Shown here: positions 6,259 through 13,640 of the stretch, piece by piece | Layout of the letters: each line of letters opens with the position of its first letter | Numbering within the stretch: the stretch's first letter is position 1 | Assembly (NCBI RefSeq): GCF_000955955.1 | Contig: NZ_JYJG01000127.1 | Location: 1 to 18,899 of the forward strand | Direction of reading: 5' to 3' | From: Lentzea aerocolonigenes | Lineage (GTDB): Bacteria > Actinomycetota > Actinomycetes > Mycobacteriales > Pseudonocardiaceae | DNA: 18,899 bases | Translations under genes and position numbers: made by a program | The notes under the pieces: generated by a model | Database searches by the model: none | Told to the model about the DNA's origin: nothing | What the model saw: only the letters and a program-made list of their open reading frames with translations

Positions 6259-6761
6259 CGCCCATGGCTCCGCTTCCGATCCGTGACCGCGCAGGCAACA
6301 CGTTGGTGGCGTTTCGTGTCGTCACCGACGTGGAGTTGGAGCGCCTGGACGATCAGGTGGCCGTTCCGGCGGCCGTGGTCGTGGTCGAGCACGCGGGTGG
6401 CGTGCTCATGATGTTCGACAGTTGGCGAAAGCAGTGGGAGCTCCCGGGAGGAGCACGCGAGCCGGGCGAGACATCGCGTCAGGCCGCGGTCCGGGAGCTG
6501 CGCGAGGAAACTGGCATCCACGGAGTGGAACCGGAGGGCGTCGCGGTAGCCGAGTTCGATCTCACGAACCCGGACCGGCACGAACTCCTCGCCATCTACC
6601 GCGTCCGGCTCCAGGCCGTACCCCGCCTGCTGGTCAACGACGAGGCGCTCGGCTTCCTTTGGTGGCCACCGCCGAACCCCGTCGGTGAGGACATGAACCC
6701 GCTCGACGCCGAGATCGCCAGACGCGTCATCCGCGGAGTGGTACTACGGCAACAGGTATGA
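6255..6761 (+). CDS. NUDIX hydrolase
   Basis: This 168-residue protein contains a complete Nudix box at about residues 66-88. It follows G-x5-E-x7-R-E-x-x-E-E-x-G-I with every metal-binding glutamate present (E81, E84, E85). The enzyme would hydrolyse a nucleoside-diphosphate-linked substrate in the cytoplasm. The substrate cannot be told from sequence, and the short size suggests a small nucleotide or cofactor. The GTG at 6255 overlaps the previous stop. The ATG at 6264 (three codons later) is an alternative. Confidence 0.9.
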   Translation: MTPMAPLPIRDRAGNTLVAFRVVTDVELERLDDQVAVPAAVVVVEHAGGVLMMFDSWRKQWELPGGAREPGETSRQAAVRELREETGIHGVEPEGVAVAEFDLTNPDRHELLAIYRVRLQAVPRLLVNDEALGFLWWPPPNPVGEDMNPLDAEIARRVIRGVVLRQQV

Positions 6762-6901
6762 CGAGGATGACCGTCCACTCGGCTGGTGGGAGGCCAAGAG
6801 CCACATTCGCTGGACAGCGGCGCTGCAACAGTTCAACGTTTCTGCAACGTCCGCGACCTAGGTTTCGACCCACACCGTTCCGAAATCTGTGGGGAAGCAC
6901 C

Positions 6902-7420
6902 ATGCGAGTACGCAAGTTGATGGCGACGCTGGGCGCCGCCATGTCCGTCGCCGCGACCGCGACCGGGTCTGTCGAAGCAGCGGAGCCCGTGCACACGATG
7001 AACCTGGGACCCGAGATCATCCTGGCGAACTCCGAGCCCGGCGGATGTCTCGATCTGCCGTCCAAGCAGTTCGGCACCCGGCCCGTGGTGGCGGTCTGCG
7101 ACCAGCCCGGCAACAACAGCCAGAAGTGGATGCGCACCGGCGAGGGCGGCGAGCCCTATTTCAACATCTACAGCTGGATCGGTGCCGGCTGCATGGACGT
7201 CGGTCCCGCGCCCGCGCACAACGTCGTGATGTCGCCGTGCAACACCACGACGAGCACGAGCCAGCGGTGGTCCATCCAGAACCGCCTCGAGATCGGCGCC
7301 CAGCTGCGCAACAACGCCACCGGCACTTGCCTGGACTACGGCGCGCGTGGGAACCCTGTCGTGCTCACGCCCTGCTCGGTCGCGTCACACAGCCAGAGGT
7401 GGGACTCGTTCTTGTACTAG
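6902..7420 (+). CDS. Secreted ricin B-type (beta-trefoil) lectin
   Basis: This 172-residue protein starts at ATG 6902 with GGGGAAG six bases upstream. A signal peptide ends near V-E-A-A (residue 27). The mature part is a single beta-trefoil with three lobes. Each lobe has a Cys-(L/M)-Asp motif, a second Cys, and a Q-x-W: C49/C66 with S-Q-K-W near 76, C97/C113 with S-Q-R-W near 123, and C143/C158 with S-Q-R-W near 167. Three matched cysteine pairs suggest three disulfides. It should bind galactose- or xylose-type glycans outside the cell. No enzyme domain is attached, unlike many actinomycete ricin-domain proteins. A strong terminator follows. Confidence 0.9.
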   Translation: MRVRKLMATLGAAMSVAATATGSVEAAEPVHTMNLGPEIILANSEPGGCLDLPSKQFGTRPVVAVCDQPGNNSQKWMRTGEGGEPYFNIYSWIGAGCMDVGPAPAHNVVMSPCNTTTSTSQRWSIQNRLEIGAQLRNNATGTCLDYGARGNPVVLTPCSVASHSQRWDSFLY

Positions 7421-7434
7421 GCCGCACAGCACGG

Positions 7435-7472
7435 AAAACGCTCGGCCGGGGATCTCCCGGCCGAGCGTTTTT
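7435..7472 (+). terminator. Rho-independent terminator after the lectin gene
   Basis: A perfect 16-bp stem (7435-7450 with 7456-7471) has a five-base loop (GATCT). The 5' arm begins AAAA and the 3' arm ends in TTTT plus one more T, so it could work in both directions. It lies 14 bases after the lectin stop. Confidence 0.9.
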
Positions 7473-7484
7473 CGTTGCGCAGTC

Positions 7485-7773
7485 TCAGTGATCAGCCGAG
7501 TACGCGGGATCTGGACTGTCGGTGAGGTAGGCCCGGCAGAAGTGGGCTTCGCCGGATTGCCGCCGGGATCTGCGGACGCGCCCAGGTCCCACGGGCTGCC
7601 GTACCGCTCCTTACCTGTTCGGACCGCACTCGCCCGTAGTTGCCGTCGCGGTCGATCGCCTTGCCGTTGTGGTGCAGGTACTGGTCGGGCACGTAGCTCG
7701 CGGTCACGATCGCCGAGAGGTTGCTGAAGAACATCTCCACGAGGTCCGCTGCCAGCTTTCGGACCGGCCTGGC
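7485..7773 (-). pseudogene. Frame-shifted remnant of an unidentified gene
   Basis: On the minus strand, base 7773 downward reads RKLAADLVEMFFSNLSAIVT, then A-S-Y-V-P-D-Q-Y-L-H-H-N-G and G-N-Y-G-R-V-R. Its codons end almost always in G or C, and it looks coding. Around 7615-7570 the sense moves to another frame (R-Y-G-S-P-W-D-L-G). It then moves to a third frame ending HFCRAYLTDSPDPAYSADH with a stop at 7485-7487. No start codon with a ribosome site opens the frame, and a stop precedes it at 7774-7776. It is best read as a truncated gene with two frameshifts. The family is not recognised. The remaining bases to 7959 show no gene. Confidence 0.45.
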
Positions 7774-7959
7774 TCAGCGTTGAACGGTGTGTCCTCGCTC
7801 GGCCGTGCTTGCGGCCCTGCCACGCCCGCGCAGGACACCAGCCGATCGGATGGTGAGAACCCGCCAGTCGGCGGACGGTGTCTGCCAGGTTCCGGATGGC
7901 GGACCCGCACCCGAGTTGGCGAGACTGTGGGGCGTGCAGGATCCGAAGAGGAGCGTGAC

Positions 7960-8613
7960 GTGATTCGAGTGGTCGTCGTGGACGACGAGGAGCTGGTGCG
8001 GACCGGCTTCCGCCTCATTCTTCAGGCGGCAGGGGACATCGAGGTCGTCGCGACGCCGACCGGTGGGCAGGCGGTGCGTGAGATCAGTCTGCAGAAGCCC
8101 GACGTCGTGCTGCTCGACATCCGCATGCCGGACGTGGACGGCCTCACCATCCTGCGCCAGTTGCAGGGCCTGAAGAACCCGCCCGTGGTCGCGATGCTCA
8201 CGACGTTCGACTCGGACGAGTACATCGCCATGGCGCTGCGGTCGGGCGCGGCCGGGTTCATCCTCAAGGACACCGGGCCCGAACAGCTCGCGCAGATGGT
8301 GCGCACGCTGGTCAGCGGCGGTGTGGTCCTGTCCCCCAAGGTCACCCGCACCGTCGTCGACGGCTACCTCGGTTCCGGTGCGAGCACGGACGCGTCCCAA
8401 CAGGTCAGCCTGCTGACCGAGCGCGAACGCGCGGTGCTCGTGCTGATCGCCGAAGGACTGTCCAACACCGACATCGGGGCTCGCATCCACGTCAGCGTCG
8501 GCACGGTGAAGGACCACGTCAGCGCGATCCTCACCAAGCTCCGCGTGGGCAGCAGGGTGCAGGCCGCGCTGGTGGCGCAACGGGCCGGTCTGCTCGAAGA
8601 CACGCGGTCATGA
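7960..8613 (+). CDS. NarL/LuxR-type two-component response regulator
   Basis: This 217-residue protein has an N-terminal receiver domain. Acidic residues are at D8/D9, the phospho-acceptor is D53 in L-L-D-I-R-M-P-D, the switch threonine is T81/T82 and the conserved lysine is K103. The C-terminal LuxR-type helix-turn-helix is at about residues 152-207 (L-T-E-R-E-R-A-V-L ... G-T-V-K-D-H-V). The GTG at 7960 is preceded by GAAGAGGAG at 6 bases spacing. Its stop overlaps the kinase start as ATGA, so the two are co-translated. The regulated genes are unknown; nearby envelope genes are candidates only by position. Confidence 0.95.
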   Translation: MIRVVVVDDEELVRTGFRLILQAAGDIEVVATPTGGQAVREISLQKPDVVLLDIRMPDVDGLTILRQLQGLKNPPVVAMLTTFDSDEYIAMALRSGAAGFILKDTGPEQLAQMVRTLVSGGVVLSPKVTRTVVDGYLGSGASTDASQQVSLLTERERAVLVLIAEGLSNTDIGARIHVSVGTVKDHVSAILTKLRVGSRVQAALVAQRAGLLEDTRS

Positions 8614-9725
8614 CGCCGAGAGTCCAGCCCAGGCTCGTCGACGCCGTGGTGATCGTGCTCACGGCGGTCGAGGCGGTGCTGACCGTGATCACCGAACCCT
8701 CGCCGGTCGCGTTCGCACCGGTGGTGCTCGCCGCGCTCGCGCTCCTGGTGCGCGACCGCTGGCCGCTGCCCGTCTTCCTGGCGACCCTGCCCGCCGTCGT
8801 GTTCCCCGGTGCCATCGTCCCGGCGATCGTCGCGCTGTACGCGGTGTCCTCCCGGTACCGCGACTGGTGGCTGCTCGCGGGCTGCGGACTGCTCGCCGCG
8901 GTCAGTTTCGTGTTCCCGATGTCCGCCTTCGCTCCGTCCATCTGGGACAGCGACGTGATGCTCGGCCTCATCTACTTCACGATGACGGCGGTCGCCCCGA
9001 TCCTGCTCGGCCAGTTCGTGCACAGCCAGCGCGAACTGGCGTTGCGGCTGCAGGAGGTCGAGGAAGCCAGGGAACACGAACGGCGGCTCGACGCCCAGGC
9101 GATCCTGGCCCAGGAACGCAACCAGCTCGCCCGCGAGATGCACGACGTCGTCTCCCACCAGGTCAGCCTGATCGCCGTACAGGCAGCGGCGCTCCAGGTC
9201 AGCACCACGGACCCGAACGCCAAGCAGGCAGCCGGGAACGTGCGGCAGCTGTCCGTGAACACGCTCGACGAGCTGCGCCACATGGTGAACCTGCTGCGCG
9301 CGTCCGGCACCCCGGCCACCGAGCTCACCCCGCAGCCCACGCTGACCGACCTCGACCGGCTCATCGGCAACAGCGCGATCGACGCACAGCTCGTCGGCAG
9401 CGCCCCGGACGGCCTCGAGCCACCGGTGCAGCGCGCCATCTACCGCACCATCCAGGAAGCGCTCACCAACGTGCGCAAGCACGCACCTGGTGCCAGCGCC
9501 ACCATCGACATCGACCACAGCGACACGGATCTGACCGTCACCGTCACCAACACGCCACCCACCCGGCCGCACCTCGCGCTGCCCAGCGCGCGCCACGGGC
9601 TCATCGGGCTGCAGGAGCGGGCGACGCTGCTCGACGGTCAGATCCACGCCGGTCCCACCTCCGACGGCGGCTTCCGGCTGCGGCTGCGGCTTCCGCTCAC
9701 GACCGCGGGCGCGACACGCGGCTGA
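8610..9725 (+). CDS. NarL-family sensor histidine kinase
   Basis: This 371-residue protein has an N-terminal region with four to five membrane helices (about residues 8-135) and almost no extracytoplasmic domain, suggesting it senses the membrane itself. A coiled segment follows (138-175), then a HisKA_3 dimerisation domain with the phospho-accepting histidine H178 in R-E-M-H-D-V-V-S-H. The HATPase domain has the N-box E-A-L-T-N-V-R-K-H-A (about 283-292) and the G-L-x-G-L-Q-E-R box near 330. The usual D-x-G-x-G box is reduced to T-N-T-P-P, a variation I believe occurs in this subfamily. The start overlaps the regulator stop. Confidence 0.95.
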   Translation: MTPRVQPRLVDAVVIVLTAVEAVLTVITEPSPVAFAPVVLAALALLVRDRWPLPVFLATLPAVVFPGAIVPAIVALYAVSSRYRDWWLLAGCGLLAAVSFVFPMSAFAPSIWDSDVMLGLIYFTMTAVAPILLGQFVHSQRELALRLQEVEEAREHERRLDAQAILAQERNQLAREMHDVVSHQVSLIAVQAAALQVSTTDPNAKQAAGNVRQLSVNTLDELRHMVNLLRASGTPATELTPQPTLTDLDRLIGNSAIDAQLVGSAPDGLEPPVQRAIYRTIQEALTNVRKHAPGASATIDIDHSDTDLTVTVTNTPPTRPHLALPSARHGLIGLQERATLLDGQIHAGPTSDGGFRLRLRLPLTTAGATRG

Positions 9726-9732
9726 ACAACTG

Positions 9733-9778
9733 ACACCCCGCCGACCGGCTGACCATCGCCAGTCAGTCGGCGGGGTGT
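9733..9778 (+). terminator. Long hairpin after the two-component operon
   Basis: ACACCCCGCCGAC (9733-9745) pairs perfectly with GTCGGCGGGGTGT (9766-9778), a 13-bp stem eight bases after the kinase stop. There is no T tract, so termination would be of the GC-hairpin type. Both arms carry the CGGCGGGGT motif that recurs between genes further along. Confidence 0.6.
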
Positions 9779-9848
9779 TCGGGCCAGGTCACCGGTGTTC
9801 GCGGGTGTCGTCGCGCGTCGACCATGGTGCTGACCAAAGGAGAGCACC

Positions 9849-10385
9849 ATGGACCACCAAGACCGTGAACTGATCCTCGGCCTGGCGAACCGGCTGCGGC
9901 AGGCACCTCCGGTACTTCAGGACCGGGAGGCCGCCGAGCTGATCGCGCAGCAGATCGCATGCCAGCCGAACGCGGTCTATCTGCTCGTCCAAGCCGTTCT
10001 GCTGCAGGAGGAAGCACTGCGGCAGGCCCAGGCGCGGTCCGGCGCGACGGGCACGGCTCAGGCGAACGCCGGCTTCGCGCCCAACCCCGCCTTCGCGCCT
10101 CAGCCCGGCTACGGAACCAACGCCGGCTACGCGCAGAATCCGGCTTTCGCGAATCCGGCCTTCACTCAGCAGCACTCCGGCTACGGACACGACCCGCACA
10201 CGGGTCCTGGCGCGCGTGGCGGCTTCATGAAGACGGCTGCGGCCGCGGCAGCGGGCGTCGCCGGCGGCGCGCTGCTGGTCGCGGGCGCGAACGAACTGTT
10301 CAGCGACAACCAGCCCCAGGCGAACCAGGCCCAGTCCCAGGAGAGCGGCGAGGACGAAGGCGGTTTCAGCTTCGACCTGTTCTGA
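9849..10385 (+). CDS. DUF2076 domain protein with NPAF/GYG-rich tail
   Basis: This 178-residue protein starts at ATG 9849 with a strong AAAGGAGAG 5 bases upstream. Residues 1-65 match the DUF2076 N-terminal pattern I know: D-R-E-L-I-x-x-L-A-N-R-L, then E-A-A-E-L-I-A-Q-Q-I, then V-Y-L-L-V-Q-A-V-L-L-Q-E-E-A-L. Residues about 70-120 are a low-complexity linker with three N-P-A-F and two G-Y-G repeats. A Gly/Ala-rich hydrophobic helix follows (about 128-147, F-M-K-T-A-A-A-A-A-A-G-V-A-G-G-A-L-L), then an acidic Gln-rich tail. The function of DUF2076 is not established; membrane association through the Gly/Ala helix is likely. The tail resembles that of the nearby Spo0M-like protein. Confidence 0.85.
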   Translation: MDHQDRELILGLANRLRQAPPVLQDREAAELIAQQIACQPNAVYLLVQAVLLQEEALRQAQARSGATGTAQANAGFAPNPAFAPQPGYGTNAGYAQNPAFANPAFTQQHSGYGHDPHTGPGARGGFMKTAAAAAAGVAGGALLVAGANELFSDNQPQANQAQSQESGEDEGGFSFDLF

Positions 10386-10393
10386 GGCCACAA

Positions 10394-10431
10394 CGCCGGC
10401 CGGTCCAGCTGACACGCTGGACCGGCCGGCG
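10394..10431. terminator. Bidirectional hairpin between convergent genes
   Basis: A perfect 16-bp GC-rich stem (10394-10409 with 10416-10431) has a six-base loop (TGACAC). It sits in the 54-base gap between the DUF2076 gene and the convergent ABC transporter, 9 bases before the transporter stop. There is no T tract on either side. Confidence 0.7.
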
Positions 10432-10439
10432 GCACTACC

Positions 10440-12185
10440 TCACTCGCCGGTGAGCAGCTGGGTGGCGGCGAAGTCGGCGTACAGGGAATCACCAGCGACG
10501 AGCTCGTCGTGAGTGCCGGCCGCACGCACTGTTCCGTTGTCCACCACCACGATCCGGTCGGCCTGCGTCACCGTGGACAACCTGTGCGCCACCACGAGAA
10601 CGGTCATCGTCTTCGCCGCGGCCGTGACCACGTCGCGGATCGCCATCTCGTTCGCGGCGTCGAGCTGCGAGGTGATCTCGTCGAGCAGCAGGAGGCGGGG
10701 ACGGCGGATCAGCGCACGAGCAAGCGCCACCCGCTGCCTCTCACCACCGGACAGGAAGTTGCCGCGATGCCCGACCGCCGTGTCCAGCCCTTCGGGAAGG
10801 CGCTCGACGAGCGAGTCCAGCCGGGTCTGCGCCACGGCGTCGCGGATCTCCTCTTCGGTGGCGTCCGGCCGGCCGTAGACCAGGTTGTCGCGCAACGTGC
10901 CCGACAGCAGGGGTGCGTCCTGTTCGACGTACCCGATGCCGGCGCGCAGGCTCGCCAGGTCCCAGTCCGCGAGGTCGCGGCCGTCCAGCAGGATCCGGCC
11001 GGCCGACGGCTCGTGGAACCGCTCGACCAACGCGAAGAGCGTGGACTTCCCCGCACCAGAAGGACCGACGAACGCGGTCATTCCGGTTGCCGGAACGTCG
11101 ACGCTGATACCGCGCAGAACCTCGGGCAGCTCCGGGCCGTAGCGGAAGCGGACGTCCTCGAAGACAAGCCGGGCCCCGTCCTTCGCAGCGGCCGCCGCGT
11201 GGATGACGGCAGCTTCGGCCGGCTCGGACTGCATCTCCTCGACCTCGGACAGGCGGCGCACCGCTGCCAGCCCGACGGACAGCCTGCTGCCCGCGTGCAG
11301 CAACTGCCCGATCGGTTCGTTCAGGTAGAACAGGAACAACAGGAAAGCCACCAAAGTGGACAGTGAGATGGCTCCTGTCGCGACCCGCGCGCCACCGATG
11401 CCGAGCACGGCGAGGAAGGCCGCCTGGATCGCCAGGGTGTTGGACCCGTGCACCAGTGACTCCCAGCGCGCGGACCGGAGTCCGGCACGCCACGCGTCCT
11501 CTGCACCCCGTTCGATCGCGGCGATCTCCCTGGGCTCCGCACCTTCCGCCTTCACCGTCCGGAACGCGCCGAGCGCGCGCTCCAGCCGCGAACCCGTGTC
11601 TCCGACGGCAACCTGGGCGGCCCGCGATGCCTTCTCGATCATGGGTAGGCCGGCGCCCGCGAGCAGGCCGACCACGGCGAGCACGGCCAGGGTGACGCCG
11701 AGCAGGGCGAGATCCATCACGCCCATCATGACGACCATCACCACGGTCGTGACCGCACCGGTGACCAGCCCGACGAGCGCGCTGGTGCACACCTCGCGCA
11801 GCAACGTCGTGTCGCTGGTGAAGCGGGACAGCAGGTCTCCCGGCTCCGCGCGTTGCACGGCGGGCACGCGCAACGAGAGCAGTTTCCTGGTGAGCTTCTT
11901 GCGCGCCACCAGCACGACCGACTCCGCCGCGCGTTCGAGCAGGTAGTCACCGACCATCGCGATCGCGGCACCGGCGAGCGCGAGGCCGACCAGCAGCGCC
12001 AGCAAGCCGGTGATCGCGCCACCGGTGCCCAGCCGGTCCACGAGCGCCTTCGCCGCGAGCGGCTGGGCCGCCGCGGCGAGGCCTCCGAGCAAGGTGAGCA
12101 TTCCTCCGAAGAGGACAGTGCGCCGATGTGGCCGCACGTACCTCAGCAGAGTTCTCCAGGCCGGGCGATCGATCGGGGTGCGCAC
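10440..12185 (-). CDS. ABC exporter half-transporter (fused membrane and ATPase domains)
   Basis: This 581-residue protein has an N-terminal exporter membrane domain of about six helices (residues 20-310). It is followed by an ATPase domain from about 345, with Walker A G-P-S-G-A-G-K-S-T (373-381), signature L-S-G-G-E-R-Q (about 477), Walker B L-L-L-L-D-E (about 498-503), and the switch histidine in V-A-H-R-L-S-T. All catalytic residues are present. The D-loop reads S-Q-L-D instead of the usual S-A-L-D. It should work as a homodimer exporting a lipid, peptide or drug; the substrate is unknown. The GTG at 12185 has ACGGAG about 8 bases upstream. Open frame continues upstream to 12722, but there it runs antisense through the Spo0M-like gene. 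Confidence 0.93.
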   Translation of the reverse strand: MRTPIDRPAWRTLLRYVRPHRRTVLFGGMLTLLGGLAAAAQPLAAKALVDRLGTGGAITGLLALLVGLALAGAAIAMVGDYLLERAAESVVLVARKKLTRKLLSLRVPAVQRAEPGDLLSRFTSDTTLLREVCTSALVGLVTGAVTTVVMVVMMGVMDLALLGVTLAVLAVVGLLAGAGLPMIEKASRAAQVAVGDTGSRLERALGAFRTVKAEGAEPREIAAIERGAEDAWRAGLRSARWESLVHGSNTLAIQAAFLAVLGIGGARVATGAISLSTLVAFLLFLFYLNEPIGQLLHAGSRLSVGLAAVRRLSEVEEMQSEPAEAAVIHAAAAAKDGARLVFEDVRFRYGPELPEVLRGISVDVPATGMTAFVGPSGAGKSTLFALVERFHEPSAGRILLDGRDLADWDLASLRAGIGYVEQDAPLLSGTLRDNLVYGRPDATEEEIRDAVAQTRLDSLVERLPEGLDTAVGHRGNFLSGGERQRVALARALIRRPRLLLLDEITSQLDAANEMAIRDVVTAAAKTMTVLVVAHRLSTVTQADRIVVVDNGTVRAAGTHDELVAGDSLYADFAATQLLTGE

Positions 12186-12298
12186 GGGAACAGCTCCGTC
12201 TTCTCTGGTCGTTGAACTGTCTCGATCCTCGGTCCGCGACGCTGCCCGCGACATCGGCGAACCGGCCGGACGACCCAGCCGGCCGGATGGTCCTGCCC

Positions 12299-12314
12299 GC
12301 CGACCGGCGGGGTC
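12299..12314 (+). repeat. Intergenic GCCGACCGGCGGGGTC motif, copy 1
   Basis: This 16-base sequence lies in the 285-base gap between the ABC transporter and Spo0M-like genes. It is repeated exactly at 18754-18769 and with one or a few changes at 13548 and 13571. The rest of this gap shows no gene. The Spo0M ribosome site is at its right end. Confidence 0.5.
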
Positions 12315-12470
12315 GGAACCAGCCGGGTAGCGAGTCCTTCCAGACGCCCGGCAGCTGCGCAGACGGGGCCAGAACCGCAAGACTCTCGTTGGCGCACATG
12401 AAGTTCCTCGGACATCACGAGCCCGGGAACAGACCTGATTCCACACCGTCCCCCAGAAGGAGACAGTCCA

Positions 12471-13511
12471 ATGTTCAAGCGGATGCTGAGTGCCTTCGGC
12501 GTCGGCGGCCCGTCCGTCGACACCGTCCTGGACTCGCCGCACGCCGTACCCGGCCAGGCGATCACCGGCCAGGTGCGCATCCAGGGCGGCAGCGCGGACG
12601 CCGAGATCGGTCAGGTCGTGCTGTCCCTCGTCACCCAGGTCGAGGTCGCCGGCGGCTTCGCGTTCAACGGTGGAAACGACGAGCGCGGCAGCGTCCAGGA
12701 GTTCTACCGGATGGTCGTGCAACAGGGCGTGCGGGTGCCCGCGGGCCAGCTGGTCGCGATCCCGTTCCAGCTGCAGATCCCTTGGGAGACCCCGGTCACC
12801 GCGGTCGGCGGCTCACCGTTGCCGAGGCTGAGCGTGGGTGTGCGGACCGAGCTCCTGATCGCCGGCGCCCCGGACAAGGGCGACCTCGACCCGCTGCTCG
12901 TCAACCCGCTGCCCTCGCAGAACAAGGTGCTGGACGCGTTCGGTCAGCTCGGGTTCTCCTTCCGCAGCACCGACGTCGAAGCCGGCCACCTCCCCGGCGT
13001 GCCGCAGGAGCTGGGCTTCCACCAGGAACTCGAGTTCTTCCCGCCCGCCCAGTTCGTGGGCCGGATGAACCAGGTCGAGCTGACGTTCGTGGCGAACCAG
13101 CACGATCTGTACGTCGTGCTGGAGGCCGACAAGCGCAGCGGCGCGTTCTCCTCCGGCGGCGACACGTCCGGCCTGCTCCGGGTGTCCCATCAGGAAGCGA
13201 TGGTCACCGACTGGGCGGCGGCGATCAGCGGCTGGCTCGCGCAGGCCGCCGAGCGCGGTCACGCGAACCCGGCCTTCGGCGGGCAACCCGGCGGCTACAA
13301 CCCGGCCTTCGGCGGCCAGTCCGGCTACGGCCGCCACGACGACCGCCACGACCAGCACGGGCAGCAGTACGGTCAACAGAACGGCCAGCAGCGCGGAGCC
13401 GGCATGGGCGGCATGCTCGCCGCCGGTGCGGCCGGCGTCGCGGGTGGCGTGCTCGGCGGCATGGCTCTCGGTGGGATGGCTGACGAGTTCTTCGGCGACG
13501 ACGAGGGCTGA
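12471..13511 (+). CDS. Spo0M-like (SpoOM family) protein with NPAF/GYG tail
   Basis: This 346-residue protein starts at ATG 12471 with AGAAGGAGA about 7 bases upstream. Residues 1-260 fit the SpoOM family, which has an arrestin-like fold. They open with M-F-K-R-M-L-S-A-F-G-V-G-G and then run P-G-Q-x-I-T-G-Q-V-R-I. They also contain Y-R-M-V-V-Q, F-Q-L-Q-I-P-W-E-T-P and the paired beta-sandwich segments. In Bacillus, Spo0M affects sporulation and cell-division control. Residues about 262-310 are low complexity (two N-P-A-F, one G-Y-G, then His/Asp/Gln-rich). A Gly/Ala/Met-rich hydrophobic stretch follows (about 310-335), with an acidic end D-E-F-F-G-D-D-E-G. The typical family ends near residue 260, so the tail is an addition. 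Confidence 0.9.
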   Translation: MFKRMLSAFGVGGPSVDTVLDSPHAVPGQAITGQVRIQGGSADAEIGQVVLSLVTQVEVAGGFAFNGGNDERGSVQEFYRMVVQQGVRVPAGQLVAIPFQLQIPWETPVTAVGGSPLPRLSVGVRTELLIAGAPDKGDLDPLLVNPLPSQNKVLDAFGQLGFSFRSTDVEAGHLPGVPQELGFHQELEFFPPAQFVGRMNQVELTFVANQHDLYVVLEADKRSGAFSSGGDTSGLLRVSHQEAMVTDWAAAISGWLAQAAERGHANPAFGGQPGGYNPAFGGQSGYGRHDDRHDQHGQQYGQQNGQQRGAGMGGMLAAGAAGVAGGVLGGMALGGMADEFFGDDEG

Positions 13512-13545
13512 CCGGCGCGGGCCTCGCGGCTCAACGGCACGACTG

Positions 13546-13585
13546 CAGCCGATCGGCGGGGTGACCTCCAGCCGACTGGCGGGTG
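13546..13585 (+). repeat. Two tandem copies of the intergenic GCCGAYYGGCGGG motif
   Basis: CAGCCGATCGGCGGGGTGA (13546-13564) and CAGCCGACTGGCGGGTGG (from 13569 on) form an imperfect direct repeat with a 23-base period. They lie between the Spo0M-like and acyltransferase genes. The core is the motif found at 12299 and 18754. Confidence 0.5.
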
Positions 13586-13640
13586 GTTCCGGACCCTCGG
13601 CAGATGGTCGCGACGGGGTGCGCACCGCGACGCTTGCCGC

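Noticed and set aside
10440..12722. A 760-codon open frame on the minus strand extending the ABC transporter by about 180 residues
   Set aside because: The added part reads antisense through the start of the Spo0M-like gene and through non-coding DNA, has no domain, and a good ribosome site precedes the GTG at 12185.
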